Source of the DNA: Mactromeris polynyma
Taxonomy: Eukaryota > Mollusca > Bivalvia > Venerida > Mactridae
Assembly (NCBI GenBank): GCA_032209605.1
Contig: JASFXZ010000003.1
Location: 4,590,807-4,654,806, forward strand
DNA length: 64,000 nt
Direction: 5' to 3'
The translations under genes and the position numbers were made by a program. The notes under the pieces are model-generated. The model saw nothing but the letters and a program-made list of their open reading frames with translations, searched no databases and was not told where the DNA came from. This document shows positions 43,974 to 58,900 of this stretch, in pieces; the stretch's first letter is position 1, and every line of letters begins with the position of its first letter.

Positions 43974-46900
43974 CTATACATATGTGCTAGTTCCCTTTGT
44001 TCCCATATACTGTGTCCATTTTTGTTGTTTCTTGGGTAGGAATGTCTTCTGTTTGTTACCAGGGATACCAGCGGGTCTGGAAGGAGTCATAGACGTTGAT
44101 GCATTCACTGATACATGTTTGAAAACACCATCCAGTATACCACTCTCCATGTTCACTTTCTGGACAGTAAACGCAGCAAGTCCGTTAGTTGGAGACAAAT
44201 TAGAGTCTAACACAAAAGCGTTGATTTCGTTGATAAACACAAAGTCCAGGTTCTCATCTCCATCCATGTTACCAATAACACCTGATAAATGAATTACAAG
44301 TTTGAATTAGACATTGTAATATGTATGTGATTTTGTATAGTCTTATATAGATATATGTGACTACCAGTTTTTTATTGAAACATGAACATTTTAGGTATTT
44401 CTATTCTGACTTACATGCCAAGTTAGTTAATGATAGCATTGAAAATATGTGTATCCGACTCATGTTCTGCTGGTCCACATAACTTAGTAGTTACAATGCA
44501 CATGTTCAGCTGGTCCACATAACTAGAAGTTACAATGCAGTGTATTAGAGCGAGTCTGTATGAAGGTATTAACATGGCATTTTCTCAATTTTTTTTTATA
44601 TATTTTGATTAAAACTAAGACTACAGTTGGACCTCGTTCATTCTAATTCATTGGCTCCAAAATTTTATTTCGAATAATACTGTTTACGCTGATTTATTGG
44701 CGATGGTTTAATTTTGACTATATTGGCGGTCAACATCAAATGCGCTAATTCTAAATGCCGCCAAATATAATCGTTGCTAAATATAAGCATCGTCATTTTA
44801 AGTGCTGACATTAAGGGAGAAAACTCTGTGTTCAATAGGTAAGGGCTAAAATGTTATCTGCTATAAGTGTCATATGAAAAATTAGTCACAAGTGGCTGAA
44901 TTTATCAGATGTACTGAAATTGGTAAATATTCGATGCGACACTTATGAATTACATTGAAAACTACGATGTTACATTTATCAATCAGTTTTACAAACTGTG
45001 AACAAATTAATTTTGGCACAAACAAAAGGTTGAGATAAAATTGTTAATCTCTTCACGGTCAATTGATACTTTTTCAATTTTAATCAAGTCGCAAGGATGT
45101 CGACACTAACAAGTACATAAAGGTGCGAAAACACTCTTTGGGTCAGAGAAATCACGTCGACATAGCCGCTACCTAACGGACTGTGACGATACCGATAATA
45201 CTAGTATGATTCTGAATGTTTTATATGGCAGAAGTAAACAGAAATATGTCATGAATAGTACTTTCGGTTTTAATTTGGCGGACAAATATGGTTTGTGGTT
45301 TAATTTTGGTGAAAGATTGCGATAGTGCGAATTCTAGACACCGCCAAATCAAAGCCATTCAAAAAGCGCCAATATTCCCCCCCGCAGATATAAAGACGTA
45401 AACAGTACATAGTTTCGAATAGTCCATTTCAACTTGACATGCGTAAGAAGATACATCGCGACCTGATATTTATTTCGGATGATACCGAGTATTTGGATAG
45501 AAGGTTGTCAAATAAATGAGGTCAAACTGAATTTATCTTTAAGTACTTCAAAGTTACCTAAACCCATATAATCGGGACTTTCCACAGTACACATATGAGA
45601 TGGCATGCTCGTCGCTCTCCCGTCTGCTCTTTTCACCAGTCTTCTTGGGGAACCATCTGATCCGGGGTTTACATTTCCTGAATCAGAGGGTGATTCAATT
45701 GGATCATGTGACCCATCTTCATTGCCAGGTGGTTCTACAGGGTTACCCTGGTGACTACCAGAGTGTGGACCATCATCATGTGATTTGATTGTAGATGGAT
45801 CTAAAAAATATATATAATTCATTGATTTTGTTATGGGACATTGTGTTCATTATTATTTTTACATTTTGCCTTCTACAACCATTCCCCGACTACAACAGAT
45901 CTATAAATATCTGGTAACAGTTGTAATAATAATGCTTTGGTGTACGTACTCTACATTTAGGTTCGTATGAATCTCATTCAAATTAAAATCTACTATTTTT
46001 TTGCCAAACATTTATTAACAGCTAAAAAAATAGTTAAATACATTGTCATCGTCCACTTGGCAGAAAACACAAAAAACACATATACAAAGCAAACAGATAA
46101 ATAATGACACACAAACATACTGTACAAGTGATAAAGTGTGAGAGGTGGAAAAATTAGCAAATTTCGCGGATGCACAAATTTCGCAAACATTTTCCACAGC
46201 GTAAATTTCCACATTCACTGAAGTGTATTTTTATCTACACACAAATGTCTGGAATCGGCAATTCTTGAACTTTTCACCACGCGATATTATCCACTTTTAC
46301 AGTACTGTGTAACCACCCTTTAAAAACTGGAATACTCCCGAAACCGGAATCTTTTGCCGGTCCCAATTTCTTGGGTTCTATTTCTATTGTATTAAAACAC
46401 TCTGAAAACAGGAACCTCTGAACTCCGGACCAAAATTCAACATAATTTGGTTCCATTTCTATATAATTTCACCTCCGAAAACCGGAACGACTATCGGCAG
46501 CACGTGTCATCATAAATCGACTTGCAATCTGTTGTTGACACCTTGTGTATTCCGTTCTGATGTTATTATTAATAGTTTGACAGGTTGATTTACATCGATA
46601 GTGATTGACCTTTAATCCGTTGATTATGTTTATAATTGGATTATTATCGAATACGTAGTCCTAGTTGTGTAATTATTAAAGATCAAAGAGAGAAACATGG
46701 AGTTTGAAATACAAATGTAGCTTGTTTCAAACATACAATGAGAAATGTAATTCAAAGAAGCAGACAACACTTGACTCATTTCTTACTCCCAAGAAATGTT
46801 AGTGGAAAACATGCACTGTGCATTTGTGCTGTATTAGCAAGTTATTGGTGACAATATAGCAATATTGATGCAATATCTTTCAGAATATTATACATGTACT

Positions 46901-49900
46901 TGTTTGACATAAATATGTATTTTATTTCATGCATAACAAAGTAAACATTTTGAGTTTCTTCAAGTTTGCTTGTTCATTTTTAAAATAAAGACAGTCATGT
47001 TTGTTATAACTGTGTTATGTTTTCTTCTTATATAAAGAAACATTAGGCGGTTACAATGTAAAATTGAAAGATGTGCAATTTTTCAATGAAATAATGACCT
47101 GAACCTAGGTATGAAATGGCATCAAAAATGACCAAACCCTCTATAAACCAGAAACCTCGGTAAACTGGAATTTTTAACCGGTCCCGAAGGAGTCCGGTTT
47201 AGGGAGGTTACACTGTATATAAAACTTACCATAATTATGTTTGTTTGTAGGAATATTGAACAGACGGATTGGATTGTGTAACATGGTACGGTCTATCACA
47301 AAGATTTCTCCACTGAATGATGAAAGATCATCATCACAATTCAAATGTTCATTGTACAGTTTCTCTTTGAGTTCTTCTGCAAAAAACAAAGCAAATTATC
47401 ATTCACAACAGTTCTCTTAGCACGACATTCAATAATACCTTTATAACAACATACATAATGAATATACAGTCGACTCACGTTATGTCGAATTTTTCGGGAC
47501 AGTAGAAAATAGTTTGTCTAAACGGAAATTCGACATAAACGTCGGGAGGCTGTACTGGTGGTGTTTCGTAAGAAAAAAAAGTTTATGAAAATTGCTTAAA
47601 TTGCACTTTGTGTACTACTCATTAAGAACAATGTTTTTAACAATATGTGTGTGTGTGTATATGTTGCCTCTTCCGAGGTAACGGAAAATTTGTCTTAAGT
47701 GAGTTTAAACTTAATTATTTTTTAGCTCTTTATTCAACCTCAATATTAAGATCATCTCAAAACATAGACCAGTTTTCAAGGGTCCCAAGGGCAGTCTAAT
47801 ATTGAGGTTTTACTATAGTTTATCTCCGTGACAAGATGAGCGCATCATTATCACAAAGCAATTTCATCGTACCAGAGACTCATTGAGTAACAGAAGTTCT
47901 ATCGTACTCACATATAAACCTTAAGGATGCACTAGTTAAACATCTATTTGATAAGAATCAAAACTACAAATAAGTCTTACCAGGTGACAACGGTGAGTCA
48001 TCATCATGACTAGATTCCTCATGGCGTTTCTTTCTGTCAGTCTGTAAGAACAAGGAAAGATCAAGTTGATGGGAATGCCACATACACAATCAGGGCTCTA
48101 GAAATCCACTAGCCCGACTTCCCGGACTAGTCCAATGCTGAATTGGGCTACCAACAGTTGAGTTGAAGTCCAATACAAGTCTGTTACATCAGCAATTGCT
48201 CAGTTGTAAGTCAAACCTTAGAATCCCACATGTGATCCTTAATTGTAGATTGTAGAGCTACATGTATCATTGTGTATGTTTATTTGTTACTAAATTGACC
48301 AATATTCTCATACAACTAGCTTCCTATGTCGAACATGTCAAATATACATTTCCATTAGTCCGGGACAAGTGTCTTTGAAAAAGAATTCTAGAGCCCTGAC
48401 ACAATACAATGCCTTTCCACACAGATCCAAGGGAAACATCAACGTATGAAACATTAGGAGAAGGTGTACTGATCAGTACTAATTCATTCCTATATCAACA
48501 ATCATACAGTCGGACCACGTTCATTGGAATTCATCGGGTCCGAAATTTTATTTCGAATAATACATAATTTCAAATAGCCCATTTCTAATTGACATGCATG
48601 AAAAGATACATCAGGACATGATATTTATTTAGGATGATACCAAGTATTCGAATAGAATGTGGTCTAATCAATGAGGTACAACTGTACATACATAAACAAG
48701 AGATAAGGATAATTGTATTCAAATTATTTTTGGACTAATTATCACAGAGAATATTAGCTTAAGAAGACTTTCAAACACACAAGCAACGGACTGGCTGTTG
48801 CATAAATCCTGGCTCAGCAAATCTGCTTTTAACTGATTGAATACATTGACTCACACTTTTATCAAGTCGTACTAATTTTCCATCTACCCATCGAAACCTG
48901 GAATCACGACCTTGAACTTTAAACAAGAACAAGTCTTGATGGTTGAGATTTGTTGATATACTCAAGCTTGAACTCATTTGCATATAATTGGATCCAAGGG
49001 TCCACAGTATACTTCCGTCTTTACCACTAACAACAGATGCCTGCATTGAAAAAAAAACAAAAACATACTAGTTACACAAATATGTTGCAAAAACGCTTTC
49101 ATACGCTTTATTGTAATGCAACAATACAAAACAGTGCGTCTGCTACTATTATCATACATATACATTTAACAGACTACAGTCAGACCTCGTTTATTCGAAT
49201 GCATCGGGAAAGAAATTTTATTTAAAATAGTACATGGGTTTCAAATAGCCCATTTCAATTTGACGTGCATAAGAAGATACATCGGGACCTAATCTTTATT
49301 TCGAAATATACAGAGTATTTGGATAGAAGGTTGTTGAATGAACAAGGTTCGACTGTACTTTAACAGACATTTTGTGAGGTTTCTAATTAAATATAAAGTG
49401 ATAATATAACAATATCTGCACAATTAAATTGTCATACAAGAAACACTAAATGCAGAGCAATTAATGATAAAAGATCGAAACATTAAGAGTAAATCAGACG
49501 TTATCTAGACAGTGAATTTGTTCTCAGGTAAAAAGAAAGGTGCACACATTGTCTACCTCTACATATCGCAAGAGAATCAGCTACATGAGGTGTTAACCAG
49601 CCTATGTTTTAATGTGTAACAATAGTCCTATGAAAAAAACTTATAAGAAACAACGACCATTTAAGCACAGATGAAACCACAGGAGATTGCCACAAGTTAT
49701 CTCCCTTTATCTCATGTATAGTACATGTATATGAACTTGTGACAATCTCCTGTGGATGATTATTTATCAATTTGTTTACAGATTAAGTTTGCAGCTTACA
49801 CTGGAGCTAGAGTAATCCATCCACACTCCCTGATTCCAATTGATCATAAAGTCAAGATGTTCATCATCATCAAAATATCCTGGAGCTGGAGTCCTGTAGT

Positions 49901-52900
49901 CATAAAACAAAGGAAGTAGACACATATGATACATATATATTTTATACACACATTTTTTTGGATTCTGGTGAACACTACCTAACTAAGTCTACCATGACTT
50001 TCCAGACACACAATTACAGTAAAACCTACGCTAAAGACCACCTCAATAAGTATACTACATCCAAATTTTCCTCCATTTTCACTGCTCTTTATTCAACCTA
50101 AATATTAAAACCATTTCAAAAAAGAAGACCGATTTTCAAGGGTCCCAAGGGTGAAATTTGTTGTGTAATTTATTGTTGTTTATTATATATAATATGTCAT
50201 AGTTTTTGTTGAGGCCCACATGGAAGATTGGGTTGTCCCAAATGTGTAGCCTCTTAAAATAAAGTATTTTTTATTATTATTATAGTTTGAAAATGCAGAA
50301 TACAGAACAATACCCATATGTCTCACTGTCCAAGAATGTTGCCGTCCACTTTTCTATCAGCCCATGTCCATCATAAAGTTTCATAACTCCCTCAAATGCT
50401 GTCATCAGTACATCCATGGTCCCGTCCCCGTCAACATCAACAATAACCGGAGGCACCATTACACCCTTCTTTTTCCCGCTAAAAACATCGGGAAATCATA
50501 AGTAAACAGTGATGGGGTATAATCAAACTATAATAAATAAGTAAATAATTTTCAAGATAAAAGACTGACATCTCAACAAAATCAGCATCATTATTTATAG
50601 CCATAACTTTATAATATATTCTCTAAGTAAATAGCTTCTATAAAGTAAAAACTCATAATAACTTATCTCAAAAGATGTACGGATCGTTTAATATTGAACT
50701 AATTTGTTGAACACTGTTGTTCTTTGTTTTCATGGGCACAAAATATTCAGGTTGTTTATATCTAAAGTTGTGTGTGTGCTTATGCTTCACGCACCAATAA
50801 TCCTTCTCAGTCAATATGGTTCTTTGAAAGACAACTTCTATTTTTATCACTGTCATCTTATTTGTTAACATACGTTGATGAACCTGACAAAGCCAAACTA
50901 CCCCATCCAGTGATTATTCTTTCACAAATTGTAAATTTTAAATTATGCTATTTTTTTTATTACAATGCTAATGTTCAATCAACTTTGCCATAAAAAATAC
51001 TGGTTTATTCACTTTATATACATATTTATGAGTAAACAGACAATTACATTTCTACATACATGTATCAGTATACAAAATAAAATCAGAAATTCAAAAGGAA
51101 AGAATATAGGATTTTAAATTGACAGACTAATCACTATATATTTTACCCTTTCCATATAAAATGTTTAGTAGACGTGATTTGTTTTTTATCATGCAACTAC
51201 CATGGTAACAGACTGATAACACATGACCTGATAACATAAAGTGTTCTCAGGTCAATAGGCTGCTAGTAGCATGATAACACTTTTAAGCTCCGCCCACAAA
51301 TTGACGGACTAAATTTTAGGTAAAGACACACTAAAACATGCTCGGAAAATTAAGTTTCATGATAAATAGAATCTCAAGTTACTGTCCGGCTCGAACAATG
51401 TTATCAGACTCGGCGATATCGTTCGTGGTGACTCGCTAAAGCTCGCCACCACAAACGATATCACCTCGCCTGATAACATTGTTCTCACCGGACAGTAACC
51501 CGAGATTCTCTATATCACACATATACGCAATGCAATTCTCAATATCGCAATGCAATACTCAATATCGTTATTGAGAAACTCACTTGTAGATAACAAATAT
51601 ACCATCGGGATTTCTCGTCAAATGTCCCATGTTAGTTTTATCTACATCTTCTGAACAAGCGTCAGCGTCCTTACCGAGAATATAGCGACAAAAATCATTC
51701 ACAGTTATTCCCATCAAATCACCTACAATATAAAACATAGATTTATGATGTAATCTGTTCCATTATGCCTCAATTTCATTCTCAATACAAAACTCCCATA
51801 TACTTAACAAGGGGCATTCTTACTGTGAGCAACAGAAAATGCTATCAATCGTGTTTTGACTGTCAGTCCTGGCAAACCAAATAACGTCACATCATAAGTT
51901 TAAAATAAACTAGAAATGAGTCACAGACACGGATGTCCCCGCTTTGTGATATGTGACACAGAAATGAGTGTTTATCTGAGATATTTCTTTCATAAAAATA
52001 TTTTAGACAAAATACTACGGAAACAAAAATTATGTTTTTAGCAACAATGACCTTCACCTTGGACTTGAGAAGCTGGGTGTTGCACGCATTATTTTGAAAT
52101 CCCTCCATCCATAATGAAGTTATAGCCCGGAAAAGAAAATTCTATTTTTAGTGACAGTGACCTTGATCATGCGCACGCACACAACGCACACACACACGGA
52201 CAGGTACAACTCTTAATGCCCCTCAAAATACTATTAATTGAGTGACAGCTTTTATTGTCAATTCCAGCCAACGGTATGTCAAATAGCAATATATACCTGG
52301 TACAGTCTCTCCACCACTGCCAAACAGAATGTAAGTAGCCGTATCTTTGTTCGGTGTGAAGATGACTGGACTCATGTACGTCTCCTTCCGATGAGGCATA
52401 TCGAGATATCGATCTCCCATGGGGATGCCTGTAGCCCCGGATAAAACAACCAGTCTTCCCGGATCTCGATCATGTTGCTGTATACACATATAATATAACA
52501 TCTAAATGTCAGGAAACTTTTCATGAGAGATAAATGATTCATTATATTTAAGATATATGAGCTATTAAGAACATTGCTAACTGAATAGAAAGTACAGTAA
52601 AACCTCCATAATAAGACCATCCTTGGGACCCTTGAAAACTGGTCTTATTATTGACCCTTAAAAACTGGTCTTAATATTGAGGTGGTCTTACTATTGAGGT
52701 CGAATAAAGAGCGGAACACTCAAAATGGACTTGAAAAGTGTGGTCTTAATTTCAAGGTGGTCTTATTATTGAGATGAGCTTTAAGTCAGGTTTTACAGTA
52801 CAAGCAACTTAAAAATGATAAATTCAAGTATAATCATGTGTATTTAGTATGGCACCCTCAGCAAACTATAGAAAATTAATCTCTGATAAGAATATTGTTA

Positions 52901-55900
52901 GTAATTTATCCAATACATAACACAAATCGGTTTATTTAAAGATTAAAAACCAAAAACAGATCCTAATTTGTTTCAAGTTCAACAAACAACATAGTTAAAG
53001 AGAAATGACTGAGAAATACAATGTCATCTCTTAGTAATAATATGAATACAACTGAGGAACAATTCAGACCAACATCGATACATTTTATGTAGGTTGATCA
53101 CAAAGACTTACGCTTGGGTGCTTGGTAACATCTCCACCATTAGCAATAAGAACTTCCGGTACACCATCGCCGTCCCAGTCAGGTAACGCAGCAGCTTTAT
53201 AGGTATTCCAACCTGCGTCTAGATAAGCATCATCTTCACACGTCCATAGTGTTTCCCCTAATAATAGCCACAACATACTTATTATATTAGAGGTGGCCAA
53301 GTGGCTCAGTGGTTAACGCTGCTGACTACGAATCCGATGGCTGTGGGTTCAATCCCTCGTCCAGTCAGGTAAAAACAGAAATGCTTTTCAGTGTTTCCTA
53401 CCTAACATAGTAATGGTGTTTAATCAGGAAAGTACTGGTTAGACTCCAGTTATATACTGGTTAGATGCCAGGAAAATGGTTAACTGTATGATGGGTCTCA
53501 TTGACACTGCAGTGACCATCTTTGGGTTCAAAATTGTCTGTTTGGTATATACTGCTCTACGGGCAGGTAAATGTGTCCCTTCAACTTCAAAAAGTTCCTT
53601 TATAGTGTGCGAAATATAGACCGAAATATCATAAAAGTGCATTCGGAAAAATGTACGCGGCGAGTATCGACCTAATAAACACAGTAAAATGCGATTTGAA
53701 AAAGTTACAATATCAATGAATTTGTGTCTCCTACAGTAACTCTATTACTGGAAATTCAGTTGTAGGTGCCTCATGAGGAGGTCGGGTATTAAATTGTGGA
53801 GTGAAATCCTTGACCTTCAGTGCTATGTACCAAGTTTGGTGAGGAAAAGTCAATCTGAACAGAAGTTATTGAGAGAAATGCTGAGTCACTGCCTGCCCTA
53901 ACATCCGTCTGCGATAACCAGGATTTTCAATTTAAAAACCGAGTTTAAAATGTCTTATTTAACTGTCAATAAGGTATAAATTCGATCTATTTCAAAAAAG
54001 ATTTTTTCATTCCATGATACTTTTACTGAATTTCATTCAGTCATATAAATGCTTGATTTCAGCACTCAAAAAAAAACTAAACAACAACAACAACCAATGT
54101 TACCTTTATAAGGATCAAAAGCTACCACAACTGACATTCTTCCAGTACCAATACAATCCATCCTTCCATCTTGGTTGATATCAAACTGTTCACAATTTAT
54201 TACAAAAGCGTCAGATCTGATAGGTAGCCTCCATAGCTCATGACCGTCCAAACCGTGGAGGGCTATCAATGTCGCTAAACATGGGTAAGTACTTTTTTCT
54301 CCTGAAATAATCTTCATAATTTTTCATCTGTTTTTATAGTCGTTATTCGGCCAAAAAGTATATAATTTTCCCAATTTGAATATAAAAATTCCTAGTCAAT
54401 CTGAAGAAATCGGTTAAAGTTAGAAGCTTTTCTCTAACAGGCAATTTATATAAATAGCAATTATCGATTATTTTATCACTACAAACTTTACTTTTATTCC
54501 TCATATGTTACTGTAAATTGCTAGTCTTTTTCCCAATTTCTAAGTTTAACTGGCAAAACTTTTCAATTTGAAGGGTATGGGTCATCTTCCCAAAATAGCC
54601 AAAATAAACCATGACTTCTTTCCAGAGTAAAGGACTTAAAAACTGAAAAGAGCAATAGTCAAAACTTAATTTGTATTTTGGTCAATAAATACATGATGCA
54701 AATACATTCCATTTAATCAACAGGAAGAGCACAAAAACAGAGAGAATACGTAACTACGGGGAACGCCACATACACAAGACAATACCTCCCCACGCAGACC
54801 TCAGGAAAAACAACAATCCACAAAACATAACGCACCTAAGGAGGTCAAACGTTACACATATTAAGGAACAGAGGCACAAGGAACGGCCCAGCAGACCATA
54901 AGGAATAATTAAGAGTATCAAAGTGGACAGTAAAAGGAGGGGAGGGGGGAATTAATGGATGGAAAAGCTCACAGGACAATTCAAGACAACTGGCCACAAT
55001 AGGCCAACATTGGGCAGGAAACACTCTGAACACTGTATAAAGTGACAGAATTGCATAGGGGAAAGGGAAACATAAAACATTCATAACACAAACAGAAACA
55101 ACAATCATATAGCGAATTACAGCCTTGGAACTGTCAGTAAAAAATACTGGGGGTTTAAATCGATTTAACAGCTAGCTAACCTCACACCTTATCGCTATAT
55201 GGTCATTGATTTCCAACATATATACATAAATTGACTAAGTAGGCAGTAACTAATCATTAAAATAAACCAACCATCACGTACATTTCAACAGACATACAGT
55301 AACTAATCGAGCACGGAGGAACAAGCAGCCTTATACTGACCTTATTCCCCGTAACTAAAATAGTAACATCAGAATAGAAGTAACCTTAAAATGTCAAATC
55401 AAAGTGCAATTTTAAAAAAAAAAAGTCAACTTGATAATGTGTTTACTAATAAAAATTCTTAGATATTATTGATAGGGAAATGGAATTTATAACTAAAAGA
55501 AATATGTTTAATAAGAAAATAAAACACAAAAACACGACTGCACCCAACGAATATTAAGAAAAGTTTACTTGGTAGAGTCAAATGACGTCATAAAATGTAA
55601 TTCGTATTGTAGATAGAAGTTTTCTTGGTATGGTGACGTCATACAATTTTAATGACGTAATAAAAGATATAGTATACGCTGCTTAAGGAGACGTTATTTA
55701 TACAAGACTGTGCCATATAAACAGATAATATACAAGAGAAAAACAATTAAGTAAGTGGTTACAGAGAACATCACAAAACAACAAGAAACAAGGACAACAC
55801 TAATTTAAATTCAAAAAAATATGTATGTATAATACGACACAAAACATTCACAAATGGGCTGGTCGATAGTTTTAAGATACTGCATGGAACACTTCATGTT

Positions 55901-58900
55901 AATTCCAGAGCAAAAGTCAATGCCTACAAAGTCCCGAACATAATCCCCTAAGACATTGTGATCCGTAATATCCTGCCGTACCAAGTACGGTTTACAAATA
56001 TAACTTCATTTAGTCTCAAAACATTAGTGTCCGGCGTGCAGTAAAAATAGGTGTGCAAATCTATCAAGTATTGATTTACTTAAAAATTTATCTGCAGTTG
56101 TTCTCATTATGTCAGGATTATAACCCTTCCTTTTGAACTTGTTAATTAATTTCACAAATAACTGATCAAAGTAACAACTGTTATGAATTTTGCGAATTTT
56201 ATATAATAAATCGCCATAAAATTTAGGTTTAGTAATTCCTGTCTCTAACATAGATTTTACACTAGTGCCATATTTTAAGTTAATGTCGGTATATTTATAG
56301 CAAAACTTACGAAACGTCTTACATAATTTATGATAACGATAGCCTTGCTTTAGCAGTTTACCTGTCAGTAGAAGGTTTCGCTTATTAAAGTCCTCTAGAT
56401 AAGTATTCGCCCGGAAATATCTAATTAATTGAGATAGGTATACGCCATATGTCGTATTTCTCGGTATATCACTAATAAGCCATGGAAAATTTATAATCTC
56501 AAAGTCATAATCATCTCGTTTATCATATATTTTAGTAGTAATAATACCAGTTTCTATAGAAATGTCCAAGTCAAGAAACGAGGCATGTGTATCCAAGATG
56601 TTAGCTTTCGATAGGTGTAGTTCTGTTGGATATATATTATATATCATGGTTGGGAAAAACTCATTATCAATATTTAAAATATCGTCTAAATAACGGGAGG
56701 TATTGTTGAAAGCTTCAATTACATCCATCTGATTTTCTTTGGATAAGGATAACATAAAGTCTCTTTCATAACAGAATAAGAATAAGTCTGCTATAAGTGG
56801 AGCACAGTTAGTTCCCATAGGAATACCAACTTCCTGTTGGTACATTGAGTTATCAAATTGAATAAATATATTATTATTTGTACACAGTCTGATATAACAC
56901 AAGTCATGTCTATAATTCATAAGGTTGAAAACTGTGAGGTGTTTATGTTCTCAATGACACCTTGACTGGTTTCCTGCCAGAGTGAACAGCAGCATGCACC
57001 AAAAACTAAAGGGTTTTCTACATCTGTATGAAGGCATTTGCCACCAATTGTCTCATATTTACGTCCAAGTATATTTTGACAAAAGTCATGACTATGCACC
57101 TTTAGTACAGTCATTTTGAGACAAATAAGGGCTGAACCTACCACAAATTGCAACAGAATATCTGACAAGTGTTTATTACTCATAAAAGCGTCATCTATTA
57201 CAAGAAAAAAGTCCTAAGGAATCCAAGTGGTGGAAAGTATTTAAAAAAAAAATTCTTAACCCTACTCTAGTACCACTTTTTGCTACTTTATAATGGGATA
57301 TTTATCGACTTTCTAACAATATATTTATAGCTAAACACAAATTTGCATAGGAAAATGGTATGGTTTTATTAGTGAGATGACCATTGCCTTCAGATAAGAC
57401 CTCAAGATGCTTTACATCCACTTATAATGGCCTTTCATATATACTTTCATAGTGCATGCAATGATGTTCAACACAAATAATAATGCATAACGATAAGAAA
57501 TCGTGTGCTTCCTAAGACAATATTCTAAAGAATCATCACTACTATACTTATAAGGCAACATAAATTGTTAAGATGTCAGACATTGTCTTGTTGCTCAGTC
57601 ACTGTTTTCATGATCGTCGAATTCACCGTTATCACATTCAGCCTCTTGAAATGAATTAGCACACCCTGATCCTTTGCAGTTTCTACATGCAAATGAGCAC
57701 TCAATGTTATGCTTCTTGCATGTGCACCTCAGGCTGCTGCAATCTGTCTTGCAGCTGCATCTGATGACCTGTAGGAGTTCCTGTGGAGCTGGTGGTAAGT
57801 CAGTTTGGACAGGGAAAAGCATCCCATCACTCTCTTTCCATCCCCAGTCTTGTGGCAGAAGATCATCTACGGTTCCCTTCCACTGCTGCACCTGGTAGTA
57901 CACACGGAGACTGTGATATTTTGCTGCTGCTGAGGTAGGTGGTAGGCTCTGTGGCTGTACATGAGAAGTGCTAGTAGCCACCTTCTCACAAAAACGGTTG
58001 TACCGTAGTGAGTTGAGTCCCTCCCCAGGCTTCCCATTGTACAAACTCACCAAGGCATTCTCTCCTGCTGCCACAACATCTGCTGTGGATGCTGACGGTG
58101 TGCCAAACACTGTAGCTTGCTCACGGAAGTCATAACTGGTTATGAATTTCTTGATGGCGGCTCCTTTACCAATGCCATACAGGCGGGATGTCGTGTCACA
58201 CCCAAGGATAGCATGCATGAAGAGGATGTGAGTGCACACTCTGGGACCCAGCTGCTGCTTGAGAACCTTGATGTTCCAGACACGTGGGTTCTTCGTGCTC
58301 TTCTTTGGCTCAGGTTGGAAGAAGAGGTCATGTGACTCGAGGTTGGTATGGTAGATGAGGAGTATGAGCAGATCTGTATCATCACCAATGAGCACAGTGT
58401 TTGTTGTGGTGGCAGACTCCACTGCTTTCTGCACTATGAGGAGATCAGCATCACCTGGTGCATGAAACGTCTGACAGTTTTTCTTCTGCATGTGGCCACT
58501 GAGCATGTTGATGAACTGTTGCTTATTTGTGTTGTTTGCGAGGAACTCATCTTTCTTCATGGTAACAGGCATGTCCTCATCAAAAGTCACGGTTGCTCCA
58601 GTCCTTCCACCTGCTCGTCTCTGGTGTGTCATGTCCTTCGTGGATGTGCCCTCATAACCATCAAACACAACAATTGCCTCTCCATACTTCCTTGTGACGT
58701 ACTCAAGTGTACAACCTGCATATGTAATTGTATGTGGATCCACGTGTCCATGGGATGCGCTGAACAAGTGCTCCACCATCCAGCACATACTGAACTTGGC
58801 CTGTGATCCCTGGAAGGTCAGGTGTGAGGAGGGCCCAGATGGCATCTGCTAGCACTGGTTTTTGTGGCTGTCGAAGCAGCAGTGAGGTGTCAAACAGTGC

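Noticed and set aside
53301..53356. Functional tRNA gene
   Set aside because: A and B boxes are present, but I could not fold a full cloverleaf, and a SINE-like body follows.
54845..55108. 87-codon minus-strand ORF resembling the frame at 3602
   Set aside because: The similarity is that of a dispersed repeat at DNA level; neither copy has a complete or conserved frame.
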